A stretch of DNA of 33,114 nt from an uncultured Chthonomonas sp. (GTDB lineage Bacteria; Armatimonadota; Chthonomonadetes; Chthonomonadales; Chthonomonadaceae), in assembly GCA_903919615.1 (NCBI GenBank), contig CAIXIX010000264.1, positions 1-33,114 on the forward strand, in the 5' to 3' direction. The translations under genes were made by a program, and so were the position numbers. The notes beneath the pieces were generated by a model, which was given only the letters and a program-made list of their open reading frames with translations, made no database searches and had not been told where the DNA came from. How positions within the stretch are numbered: the stretch's first letter is position 1; the number at the start of each line of letters is the position of its first letter. Below, piece after piece: positions 1 through 6,728 of this stretch.

Positions 1-227
1 AGCCAATATCGAGCCAAAAGCACAAACAGAACGCCAAATTCAACCGCACACGCGACGCGTGGGCACCTAGACGACGGCAATACCGACAAAGGTATCCCGT
101 CAACTACACTGCTAGATTTAATCTAGGACAGGCTCCTAGGTATGACGGCTGAGATCACGCTCCACGGTAGGCCCGTGAGGATCCAATGAGAACCTCAATG
201 CAGTGTGGTGTTTAAGCTGCATTTCGC
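1..227. other. Intergenic stretch without a visible gene
   Basis: I see no convincing coding frame here. The only ordered element is a perfect 7-bp inverted repeat, CTAGATT at 112-118 and AATCTAG at 120-126, separated by one base, which could be a protein binding site. A CCTAGG palindrome follows at 135-140. The role of either is unknown. Confidence 0.4.
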
Positions 228-256
228 TTGACATAAGAATGCAGCATCTATATACT
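228..256 (+). promoter_or_regulatory. Sigma-70-type promoter of the zinc-ribbon/glutaredoxin operon
   Basis: TTGACA at 228-233 is followed by a 17-nt spacer and TATACT at 251-256, close to the housekeeping consensus. Transcription would start near 263. This leaves about 90 nt of leader before the preferred TTG start at 352 and leaves almost no leader for the upstream GTG at 271. Confidence 0.8.
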
Positions 257-284
257 TAACATGGCTGGGTGTGCATGTGAGTTG

Positions 285-318
285 GGCTGAGATCGTGTCC
301 CTGACCGATTACTCAGCC
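285..318 (+). promoter_or_regulatory. Stem-loop in the 5' leader of the zinc-ribbon gene
   Basis: GGCTGAG at 285-291 pairs perfectly with CTCAGCC at 312-318 around a 20-nt loop. It lies between the inferred transcription start (about 263) and the Shine-Dalgarno site GGAGGAG at 338-344. It could affect translation or mRNA stability, but no known riboswitch class is recognisable. Confidence 0.35.
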
Positions 319-351
319 GATCTGCGACTTCACTTTCGGAGGAGTATCGAA

Positions 352-1143
352 TTGACAGACGAAGCTGTGAAAGTGATCGACGTTAAAGAGAGAACCTGGA
401 CAGACTCCATCGGTTCAATCCTTGTCGGTATAGCAATAGCGTTGATAGCAGGGCTTTTTATCTATTTTGGAAAGTTCATTATTCCTCCACACCTAGTGAA
501 GACATTCACGTTCATTATGTACATTGGTGTTGCCGTGGGAATTGGTATTGCTGCGGTTGCAACGTTTCAGGCAACGCGTGTTGAGAAAAAAGAGCCTAAT
601 ATCCCTGTTACGTGCCCATATTGTGACGGCACGAGTCTGTTCTTTGGATATCCAACAACCGATTTCGTTTGTGATGTGTGCAGCCGAACCGTGCATTTTC
701 AAGACGGTCAGATGATTCCTGTTCGGCGAATCGTGTGCCAGGCGTGCAAAACCGAACACAGGGTGCCCATGAACCTGAATCGGTACGTGTGCGATCGGTG
801 TAACAGGCCACTGCGCCTGTCGGCTGACCTAACGCAAAAGGTTGCTGCAGCATCTAATGCACTGAACGAAGCGATGATGCACAACTATGATGTTTTGCTC
901 ATCTCCTACGACCGACGGCATGAGACTGCGACGGCTATGAAGATTCAGAACATCATGACGGTGAACCTACCAGATGCCCGAAAAATTCTTCAAAGCGCCA
1001 GCGAACAGGCGCCCATTCCGATTGCGTGGGGCGAGCCGTTGCGTAAGGCGGAGGCGCTGCGCCGCCAGTTTGAAGAGCTCGGAGCCACAGTTTCGGTTAA
1101 GCCAAGCGCCGACGGTACGCCAATGTCAACTTCTGGGCGGTAA
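352..1143 (+). CDS. Membrane protein with two zinc-ribbon-like CxxC pairs and an L7/L12-like C-terminal domain
   Basis: The preferred start is TTG at 352: GGAGGAG sits 7 nt upstream, and the alternative GTG at 271 would lie only about 8 nt after the inferred transcription start. The 263-residue product has two hydrophobic segments (about 23-41 and 49-72). Four CxxC knuckles follow: CPYC 88-91, CDVC 107-110, CQAC 129-132 and CDRC 147-150, enough for two zinc sites. Residues about 178-250 resemble the C-terminal domain of ribosomal protein L7/L12: a YDV start, a short basic helix, the NLPDARKILQSA helix, a basic amphipathic helix and a final EELGATVSVK strand. In L7/L12 this fold contacts translation GTPases; here it would be membrane-anchored and its partner is unknown. 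The next gene, a glutaredoxin, begins 6 nt downstream, so the two form an operon. Zinc binding and the domain match are inferred from motifs. Confidence 0.75.
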   Translation: MTDEAVKVIDVKERTWTDSIGSILVGIAIALIAGLFIYFGKFIIPPHLVKTFTFIMYIGVAVGIGIAAVATFQATRVEKKEPNIPVTCPYCDGTSLFFGYPTTDFVCDVCSRTVHFQDGQMIPVRRIVCQACKTEHRVPMNLNRYVCDRCNRPLRLSADLTQKVAAASNALNEAMMHNYDVLLISYDRRHETATAMKIQNIMTVNLPDARKILQSASEQAPIPIAWGEPLRKAEALRRQFEELGATVSVKPSADGTPMSTSGR

Positions 1144-1148
1144 TCTCG

Positions 1149-1430
1149 ATGGGGCATCCGTTACTACAGAAAGCGGCAGTCACGGTCTATAGTACGACGT
1201 GGTGTCCTGATTGCAAAGATGCGCACGATGTATTCGTGAGGCTTGGGGTACCGTATCGAGAAATTGACATCGAGGCCGTGAGCGGTGCGGCTGACGAGAT
1301 GATTGCTCTGGCCGGTGGAGTGCGGCGCGTTCCAACTATTGTAATCAAACGTGGAGAACATACAGAGGTTCTCGTTGAGCCCGAACCCGAATTGCTTGCG
1401 TCGAAGCTGAAACCTGTCAAGGGCTGCTAA
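1149..1430 (+). CDS. Glutaredoxin/mycoredoxin-like thiol-disulfide oxidoreductase
   Basis: This 93-residue single-domain thioredoxin-fold protein has the dithiol active site CPDC at residues 19-22 directly after a TVYSTTW strand. The cis-proline motif is VPT (Pro62), and a short EALAGG-type helix precedes it. The size and CPxC motif fit the glutaredoxin/NrdH/mycoredoxin group, small cytoplasmic reductants of protein or mixed disulfides. The exact electron donor (glutathione, mycothiol, bacillithiol or thioredoxin reductase) cannot be told from sequence alone. It begins 6 nt after the zinc-ribbon membrane protein, shares its promoter and ends just before a strong terminator. Pairing with a cysteine-rich zinc protein suggests, but does not show, that it keeps those cysteines reduced. 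Confidence 0.85.
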   Translation: MGHPLLQKAAVTVYSTTWCPDCKDAHDVFVRLGVPYREIDIEAVSGAADEMIALAGGVRRVPTIVIKRGEHTEVLVEPEPELLASKLKPVKGC

Positions 1431-1449
1431 GCAACCAGCGATAAAAAAT

Positions 1450-1487
1450 AAACCAGGCTGCGAAGCATATGCTTCGCAGCCTGGTTT
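1450..1487. terminator. Perfect bidirectional intrinsic terminator
   Basis: A perfect 38-bp palindrome (arms AAACCAGGCTGCGAAGCAT and its complement) has TTTTT at its right end on the plus strand. AAAAAA at 1443-1448 becomes a U-tract on the minus strand. It lies between the convergent glutaredoxin and rpmB genes and should terminate both. Confidence 0.92.
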
Positions 1488-1512
1488 TTCATTGGTGCTG
1501 ACCGAAGGCAGT

Positions 1513-1791
1513 CTACTTCTTTTTAATGTGCTGGCGAGACTTCTTGGTGAGTTCCTTGGGAAGCGGGCGAGTACCGGTTAGGTACTCCTGGAACTTCTCA
1601 CTGGTCATTACACTGGTCGTTACCTTAAGGCGAACCTTACCCTCTGGCGTGTTCACGGTTACGATTTGCAGATTTGGCAAGAACGTATGATTCTTCTTTG
1701 GAGCGCGCAGGTTCCATGCGCCACTATGTGGATGGCGTCTTCGGTGCCCTTTTAGCGGGCCAACTCCAGATACCTGACATACTCGTGACAT
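1513..1791 (-). CDS. rpmB: 50S ribosomal protein bL28
   Basis: The product is 92 residues and starts with the family's signature MSRVCQVSG. It then has the basic RRRHPHSGAWNLRAPKKN stretch and the conserved FLPNLQ block, a beta-rich middle and a lysine-rich tail. bL28 is a structural protein of the large ribosomal subunit. The start at 1791 is set by AAGGAG 7 nt upstream and by the family N-terminus; the longer frame to 1851 is not needed. At 92 residues it is somewhat longer than the roughly 78 of E. coli, the extra residues being the C-terminal basic tail. It is transcribed alone from its own promoter and ends at the bidirectional terminator. Confidence 0.95.
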   Translation of the reverse strand: MSRVCQVSGVGPLKGHRRRHPHSGAWNLRAPKKNHTFLPNLQIVTVNTPEGKVRLKVTTSVMTSEKFQEYLTGTRPLPKELTKKSRQHIKKK

Positions 1792-1870
1792 GTGCCAACT
1801 CCTTATTTTGAACCAGATCCTGCAAATCGCGTGTAACGAGGATCTGGGCACTTTACGGCTGAAATCTATT

Positions 1871-1910
1871 GCTCTGATACAATGCAGGCAGAATGACCCC
1901 TGATCAGAGC
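1871..1910 (-). promoter_or_regulatory. Stem-loop in the rpmB 5' leader
   Basis: GCTCTGAT at 1871-1878 and ATCAGAGC at 1903-1910 form a perfect 8-bp stem. On the minus-strand transcript it would begin within a few bases of the inferred start near 1912, about 80 nt before the rpmB start codon. Leader structures at ribosomal-protein genes are often autoregulatory; here that is only a possibility. A 5' stem could also protect the mRNA. Confidence 0.5.
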
Positions 1911-1918
1911 GCCCGGCT

Positions 1919-1948
1919 AATATACCCTTGTCACCCAGCGAGTGTCAA
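1919..1948 (-). promoter_or_regulatory. Sigma-70-type promoter of rpmB
   Basis: On the minus strand TTGACA (1948-1943) is followed by an 18-nt spacer and TATATT (1924-1919). Transcription would start near 1912 and give a leader of about 120 nt for rpmB. Confidence 0.7.
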
Positions 1949-2011
1949 GGCGAATCGACGATGGGAAGCCTATCTTTCTGGAATTGCTAAGAGATTCAGG
2001 ATTGTGCGCTG

Positions 2012-2764
2012 TCAATTGCGATTCGATTCGAAGCAACGTGTATCAACTGGTTCGCCTGGATAATCGTTGTCTGAAATGGCCGTGTCGAGGTCAAATGTTT
2101 TGAGGAAACTCGCAGCCACAATGGGCACTGCGTCGCGAACACCCAAATCCTGGCCGATGATTCTTTGAATACTCGTCACGCCGTAGTCACTAATGCCACA
2201 TGGCACGATTAGGTTGAAGTGCGAAAGGTCTGTACAGACGTTGATTGCAAATCCATGCTGAGTTATCCAGCGGCTCGTACGTATTCCGATCGCTGCGATC
2301 TTTGCTGGCGCCGCCGTATCCATTGCCGTCCAAACACCTGTATAACCAGGGAATCGTGAAGCGTCGATTGCCCAGTACCTTAGTGCCGCAATGAGGGCCT
2401 CTTCTAGCCCTCGCAGATAACGATGAAGGTCAGGTTGATGGGGAGGCTCGTTCAGGTTAAGAATTGGGTATCCCACGAGCTGACCTGGGCCGTGATACGT
2501 TACATCGCCACCTCGGTTGGTTTCGACAACCTCCACACCTAATTCCTGAAGCCGTCGCGAGTCTGCTAGAATGTGTTTAGAATCGGCCCCGCGACCGAGA
2601 GTTAGTGTTGGCGGATGTTCGAGGAGGAGCAGCGTATCGGCAATCTCTCCCCGAAGTCTTTTTGCTGCCAGATCCTCTTGAAGCTCCCATGCTTCTCGAT
2701 ACGGAATTCGGCCCAGCCAGCGTATCTCGCATCCACGTCCCCGGTTACTTGTTTCAATGGTCAT
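2012..2764 (-). CDS. lipB: Octanoyl-[acyl-carrier-protein] transferase LipB
   Basis: LipB moves the octanoyl group from acyl-carrier protein to lipoyl domains of 2-oxoacid dehydrogenases and the glycine cleavage H protein, the first step of endogenous lipoate synthesis, in the cytoplasm. The 250-residue protein carries the family hallmarks RGGDVTYHGPGQLVGYPI (84-101), the catalytic lysine in PAKIAAIGIR (Lys155), QHGFAINV (169-176) and the acyl-thioester cysteine in LIVPCG (Cys189). Length is normal. No lipA is visible in the window. No Shine-Dalgarno site precedes the ATG at 2764; a -10-like TACTAT at 2779-2774 would place the transcript start almost at the ATG, so a leaderless mRNA is possible. 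It is divergent from the methyltransferase gene. Confidence 0.95.
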   Translation of the reverse strand: MTIETSNRGRGCEIRWLGRIPYREAWELQEDLAAKRLRGEIADTLLLLEHPPTLTLGRGADSKHILADSRRLQELGVEVVETNRGGDVTYHGPGQLVGYPILNLNEPPHQPDLHRYLRGLEEALIAALRYWAIDASRFPGYTGVWTAMDTAAPAKIAAIGIRTSRWITQHGFAINVCTDLSHFNLIVPCGISDYGVTSIQRIIGQDLGVRDAVPIVAASFLKTFDLDTAISDNDYPGEPVDTRCFESNRN

Positions 2765-2840
2765 AATAGTTGCATAGTACCTGACGCTGCGATTTGTTCC
2801 ATTGCAGCAATTCTTGCTTCAGATACAAGGAATAACCTAT

Positions 2841-4043
2841 TTGAAAACTCTTTCTGAGTGGCTACAGAGTATGTTTGTTGATGAAACGCTCATATCTGGC
2901 TGCCTTACCTCACCTGTGAAAAAAGGCGTTCGTCGAGTAGATATTCGACCTGTAGAACTTAAAGGACGGACCCACTTTCAATTCGCAGCGATGGATAGCA
3001 ACCGCGTTACGCATGCGAATCTCCTGCCCGAAGAGGCAGCACAACGAACTGCACAACTGCTAGGCGCCTCGTTCAAACAAGGCCTATTTCACACTGATAA
3101 TGCAGATCTCCACGTTCATGTGCGTAAGGACGGTGAACCAACGCTCTCAGTACGCCCACCTACCCGCACACCACAAAAGTTAGCGCTGCACAATCGTACC
3201 CCTGAGAGAATGCTACCTGAGGGGAAACCTGTCGACTTTCTGGTGCATCTTGGCGTCATGACGCAAGAGGGGCGCGTCATCAGCTCGATGTACGATAAGT
3301 ATCGTCAGATTAACCGATATCTCGAGATCGTGGATGACGTTGCGGCGGGGTTAAAGAGCGATCAACCAATTCGCATTGTTGACTTTGGCTCCGGCAAATC
3401 GTACCTGACGTTTGCTCTGTACTACTACTTCACGATTCTCAAGCAGAGGGCGGTCCGCATAACAGGGCTAGACTTAAAAGAGGACGTCATTGAACGTTGT
3501 AATGGAATAGCCGCAGCGATAGGATATACGGAGCTCCATTTCGAAGTAGGGGACATTGTGGGGTACAGCCGAGAACTACCGGCCGATATGGTTGTGTCGC
3601 TTCATGCATGTGATACTGCCACTGATGATGCGCTCACCTGGGCGGTAGATCGCGGTGCGCAGGTAATACTGGCCGTTCCGTGCTGTCAGCATGAGTTGTA
3701 TCCACAGATTAAGAACGAAGTGAATCGACCGCTGTTGAAGTACGGCATCTTGAAAGAAAGAGTGGCCTCTCTCGTAACAGATGCACTGCGCGCTGGCTGG
3801 TTAGAGCAGCAAGGCTACACGGTGCAGGTTTTGGAGTTTATAGACAGCGCACATACGCCAAAGAACCTTATGATTCGGGCGTCACTAGACCGCGGCAGTA
3901 AGCCGCCGATAGGCTTAATTCAGGAGTTTGCCGCGTTTCGAGATTTCTGGGGAGTAAGCCCACGGATTGAACGATTGGATCGAGATATCAGGAGAGTAGG
4001 CTGTGCGCCCTGTGAAGAGAACATATCACAGGACGCCAATTAG
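2841..4043 (+). CDS. SAM-dependent methyltransferase of the Methyltransf_32 type
   Basis: The protein has an N-terminal half without a recognised domain, then a class I methyltransferase fold. The SAM-binding motif I reads VDFGSGKSYLTFALYYY, motif II has the acidic GLDLKEDVIERC, and a later SLHACDTATDDAL block is followed by ILAVPCCQHEL. The HACD and PCCQHE motifs are typical of Methyltransf_32 (PF13679), related to the eukaryotic METTL25/GSTCD proteins; an RNA substrate is a plausible guess only. Start: TTG at 2841 has AAGGA 9 nt upstream. An upstream TTG at 2802 and an ATG at 2871 are in frame and remain possible. The stop lies 12 nt from the convergent YHYH gene, with no room for a terminator between them. 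Confidence 0.85.
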   Translation: MKTLSEWLQSMFVDETLISGCLTSPVKKGVRRVDIRPVELKGRTHFQFAAMDSNRVTHANLLPEEAAQRTAQLLGASFKQGLFHTDNADLHVHVRKDGEPTLSVRPPTRTPQKLALHNRTPERMLPEGKPVDFLVHLGVMTQEGRVISSMYDKYRQINRYLEIVDDVAAGLKSDQPIRIVDFGSGKSYLTFALYYYFTILKQRAVRITGLDLKEDVIERCNGIAAAIGYTELHFEVGDIVGYSRELPADMVVSLHACDTATDDALTWAVDRGAQVILAVPCCQHELYPQIKNEVNRPLLKYGILKERVASLVTDALRAGWLEQQGYTVQVLEFIDSAHTPKNLMIRASLDRGSKPPIGLIQEFAAFRDFWGVSPRIERLDRDIRRVGCAPCEENISQDAN

Positions 4044-4055
4044 AGGGCGTAGTCG

Positions 4056-5372
4056 TTAAGGACCGCCAGGTGGAGGGCCAAATCCTGGCTGTCCTCCGGG
4101 TGGCGGGCCGAAACCTTGCGGACCGCCAGGCGGCCCAAAAGCAGGCATCTGGTTTTGTTGTACAATGCTCTGCTGATCTGCCGTCAATACCGTCGATAAC
4201 TTCTCTCCAGTGGCCAGTCGCGAGATTTGACCCTTAGTGAGCTTTAAATCTGCAAATGCACGGAGAGCAAACCTGGAATTACGCAATGCATTCACTGCCT
4301 TTTCCAGTTTCGTAAGGTCGGCGCTCTGCGCCGCTGTCAGGTTGAGGTACTGAGGCAATCCATCCGATGGAATAAAGCCTGGTGGCGGGCCAAATTGGCT
4401 CCCGGGTCTGCCGAATTGCTGGCCTCCGGGACCGCCGAACTGCCCACCCGGCCCACCTGGGCCACCCGGTCCTCCCCGCCCTGGACCACCCTCACGCAGG
4501 AACGTCGCATCCGGAGTGCCGCGAAACTGTCGTGAAACGAATGGAAAAGTATCGGTAATCACATAGTAGTAGGTTCCGGCAGGATATTCGGGAGTAACTC
4601 CCGTTCTGCCGTTGAACTCATCCAGATCTCCTGCGCCTTTTACATACTCATAGTCCTGTGCGAAAGAGCCATCGTATGCTCCTCCGGGACTATTCTGTCC
4701 ACCAGGGCGGCTGCCACTTTTTAATCTGTAGCTCGACTTTAGAACCCTTATTGGGCTGTTTGCATTCTCTGAGTTGGAATACCCATAATTGCCATAGATC
4801 GGAAAACCGTCCGCAGCGAAACCGATCAGCGCCGGTTTATGTCTATAATCGAGCTTTTCTAACAGCGCAAATGGCAGGCCGTGATAATGGTACGCTCCGT
4901 TCGGTTGTACGTGCGCGAGGCTGGTGTCAACACCCAGGCCACCTTGACTGCTGAAAAACCCTGAAAGCGCTTCATATCTCCACTGAAAGTTGCCGTTCCA
5001 CGCCTCTGCGGTGCTCGGATCGTATGGAACGCCATTCACTGCAACTCCAAATACTTTTGGCAGCCGTGTGGCGGCAGCAGCAGGTACGGGATGTAGTGTA
5101 ACTCGATAGCTGTAGCTCTGAGCACGAATGGAATTTGGATTGTTGGCATTCGGAAATTGGCCCGTTGCGTGGTTGGGAATCCCGTTTGACGATATGTATC
5201 GGTACCCATCGCGCACATCCATTTTGAATTCTGATCGCAAGGTTGTTCGGTTTTCGTTGCCAGGGCCTTGCCTCAGATTCTGACTCATCGCCTCATGACG
5301 TGCGAGCAGCGCGCAGCCAACACCAGATACTACGATCAGGAACCCGCTTGACATCCTTCGATGTTGTTTCAT
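4056..5372 (-). CDS. Secreted YHYH-domain protein with Pro/Gly-rich tail and LTxxQ motifs
   Basis: The start at 5372 is chosen for AGGAG upstream and a classical signal peptide (basic MKQHRR, hydrophobic core, likely cut near EAMSQ). The central domain matches YHYH (PF14240): NGVPYDPST, then GAYHYHGLP with YHYH at about 161-164, GFAADGFPIYG, and GTYYYVITDTFPFV near its end. The domain occurs in secreted proteins of unknown biochemical role, often metal-related by inference from its histidines. A flexible GGPGGPGG-type linker follows, then a helical segment with LTAAQ (about 344) and VLTADQQ (about 393), resembling Spy/CpxP LTxxQ repeats, and a final Pro/Gly-rich tail. The product is 438 residues. 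It looks monocistronic. Confidence 0.85.
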   Translation of the reverse strand: MKQHRRMSSGFLIVVSGVGCALLARHEAMSQNLRQGPGNENRTTLRSEFKMDVRDGYRYISSNGIPNHATGQFPNANNPNSIRAQSYSYRVTLHPVPAAAATRLPKVFGVAVNGVPYDPSTAEAWNGNFQWRYEALSGFFSSQGGLGVDTSLAHVQPNGAYHYHGLPFALLEKLDYRHKPALIGFAADGFPIYGNYGYSNSENANSPIRVLKSSYRLKSGSRPGGQNSPGGAYDGSFAQDYEYVKGAGDLDEFNGRTGVTPEYPAGTYYYVITDTFPFVSRQFRGTPDATFLREGGPGRGGPGGPGGPGGQFGGPGGQQFGRPGSQFGPPPGFIPSDGLPQYLNLTAAQSADLTKLEKAVNALRNSRFALRAFADLKLTKGQISRLATGEKLSTVLTADQQSIVQQNQMPAFGPPGGPQGFGPPPGGQPGFGPPPGGP

Positions 5373-5420
5373 TCGATTTGTCTCTCCTGAACATGCTTTC
5401 TTAAGCTTACCCTGCCAGGC

Positions 5421-5449
5421 ATCACAGGGCAAATTCGTCGTGACGTCAA
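5421..5449 (-). promoter_or_regulatory. Candidate promoter of the YHYH gene
   Basis: On the minus strand TTGACG (5449-5444), a 17-nt spacer and TGTGAT (5426-5421) precede the YHYH start by about 50 nt. The -35 is good and the -10 only moderate. Confidence 0.45.
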
Positions 5450-5530
5450 CACGTTACAGGAGCGTAATGAATTTTAAATGAACGTAGATTGACGCGGCGA
5501 GTACTAGCATTAACTTTGGCTCAGTTTTGA

Positions 5531-6250
5531 CTATCTCGCAATTACCCTCTTTACCAGGCGTCGTGTCCCAGCGCCAACGGCCGCTCCAAGCATGCTTGCA
5601 AGCGTCCAAAATACAAACACAACCGTTCCTGTCGCGAGGCCAATTTGCCACATCGTTGGGCCAAGAGTCTGTGATCGCAATGCGTCGAGAAGAATATTGG
5701 GGGCCATCATCAATCCTGCGGCCTTCATGCTATTGCGGACTGAACGCCTGTCACTGAACATTCCCGTGAGGAGCCCTACAATAACAGGCAACCCAAACAA
5801 GCCGAGATTACTGATCATAACGAGTTTATCTGAACCGGTATCGTTCGCAACTCGAATTCCCATCGGAATAATCGTGAGCGTCATGATGTAGGCTGCAGCA
5901 AAGCCGAGCAACGTCAGCCGCCAAGTTCGTTTTTCAAGCTGAATATCGCCAGGCTGCGATGATCGCAGATGTGCGCGTTTGATTACACTCTCTTTGCCAA
6001 ATTGCCTCAGAGCGCTCGAAATCGCCTGTTCTTCGGTCTCCCCAAGTTCGATGTATGCTTCGATCAGCATCAACAGATGTGACCGCATTTCTTCTCGAGT
6101 TGCTTCGGTGGATATTGTGCCGTCGTTGGAATGCAGCGTATCAATCTGCAGTCGATCAAGGAAGCTTTCTATCCGCTGATCTGTTGAAGGCGATTGTTCA
6201 CTTGAATTCGCGGGCGAGGCGCTCTCGGACTGTTGATGATGTGCTCTCAT
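5531..6250 (-). CDS. HAAS-type membrane protein partnered with PadR
   Basis: This 239-residue protein starts at 6250, where GGAGG lies 5 nt upstream, and overlaps the end of the PadR gene by 53 nt, so the two are co-expressed. The first 30 residues are Ser/Gln-rich and disordered. Residues about 30-90 form a helical module (EEMRSHLLMLIEAYIELGETEEQAISSALRQFG) typical of the HAAS/permease-prefix domain found beside PadR regulators. Four hydrophobic segments follow, and the protein ends with a basic RRLVKRVIAR. Known PadR-HAAS pairs act in envelope or antimicrobial stress signalling; the function here is inferred from that association. No ABC transporter is adjacent. Confidence 0.75.
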   Translation of the reverse strand: MRAHHQQSESASPANSSEQSPSTDQRIESFLDRLQIDTLHSNDGTISTEATREEMRSHLLMLIEAYIELGETEEQAISSALRQFGKESVIKRAHLRSSQPGDIQLEKRTWRLTLLGFAAAYIMTLTIIPMGIRVANDTGSDKLVMISNLGLFGLPVIVGLLTGMFSDRRSVRNSMKAAGLMMAPNILLDALRSQTLGPTMWQIGLATGTVVFVFWTLASMLGAAVGAGTRRLVKRVIAR

Positions 6251-6578
6251 CCTGACCTCCAATAACACTGGTGATTGCTGTAGTGAAGCTCTGCCATGCG
6301 CTTGTTCTCTCGACGAGGAAACTTCGGCCGGCGTCGGAAATGTTGTAGATTTTGCGATCGCGCCCCCCGGGTTCTTTGCGCCACACGCCACTAATCATGC
6401 CATCACGCTCCAACGCGTGCAACGCCGGGTACAGTGTCCCTTCCTTAAATTTGAGCGCGTTGTTGCTTCGTCGTTCAATCTCACGGGCGATTCCATAACC
6501 GTGCATTGGGCCATCCCTTAGAACCGCCAGGACGAGTGTTGGCGTATTTCCTTTGAGCAGTTCCCTGTCTGGTTCCAT
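6198..6578 (-). CDS. PadR family transcriptional regulator
   Basis: The 126-residue protein has the PadR winged helix: LLKGNTPTLVLAVLRDGPMHGYGIAREIERRS, then FKEGTLYPALHALERDGMISG and the wing RKIYNISDAGR. PadR proteins are dimeric repressors that usually control their own operon and respond to small molecules. The start at 6578 is set by GGGAG 6 nt upstream and by the position of the family N-terminus. The promoter and a strong palindrome lie directly upstream and are most simply explained as its autoregulatory site. The downstream overlapping gene encodes the HAAS-type membrane protein. Confidence 0.92.
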   Translation of the reverse strand: MEPDRELLKGNTPTLVLAVLRDGPMHGYGIAREIERRSNNALKFKEGTLYPALHALERDGMISGVWRKEPGGRDRKIYNISDAGRSFLVERTSAWQSFTTAITSVIGGQDESTSSTVRERLAREFK

Positions 6579-6590
6579 TTCAAACTCCCG

Positions 6591-6638
6591 ATCCAATGCA
6601 TTGGATACAAGTATACATTGGATTACGATGCATGTCAA
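6591..6638 (-). promoter_or_regulatory. padR promoter with overlapping palindromic operator
   Basis: On the minus strand TTGACA (6638-6633), a 17-nt spacer and TATACT (6615-6610) form a consensus promoter with a start near 6603. The perfect 16-bp palindrome ATCCAATGCATTGGAT (6591-6606) covers the transcription start. A third CATTGGAT half-site lies at 6616-6623 inside the spacer, 17 bp from the first. This layout fits repression by PadR. Confidence 0.85.
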
Positions 6639-6667
6639 TATCGTCGTGAGTTCCCAAACCCAAACAA

Positions 6668-6706
6668 AAAGACCAGCCGAGAGTTCTCACATCTCGGCTG
6701 GTCTTT
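6668..6706 (-). terminator. Intrinsic terminator after the DUF1080 gene
   Basis: A 15-bp stem (AAAGACCAGCCGAGA at 6668-6682 with its complement at 6692-6706) encloses a 9-nt loop and reads into TTTTTGTTTG on the minus strand. It ends the long minus-strand run that includes alaS. Confidence 0.9.
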
Positions 6707-6728
6707 CAGCTTTTCTGCATCCGGGAGC

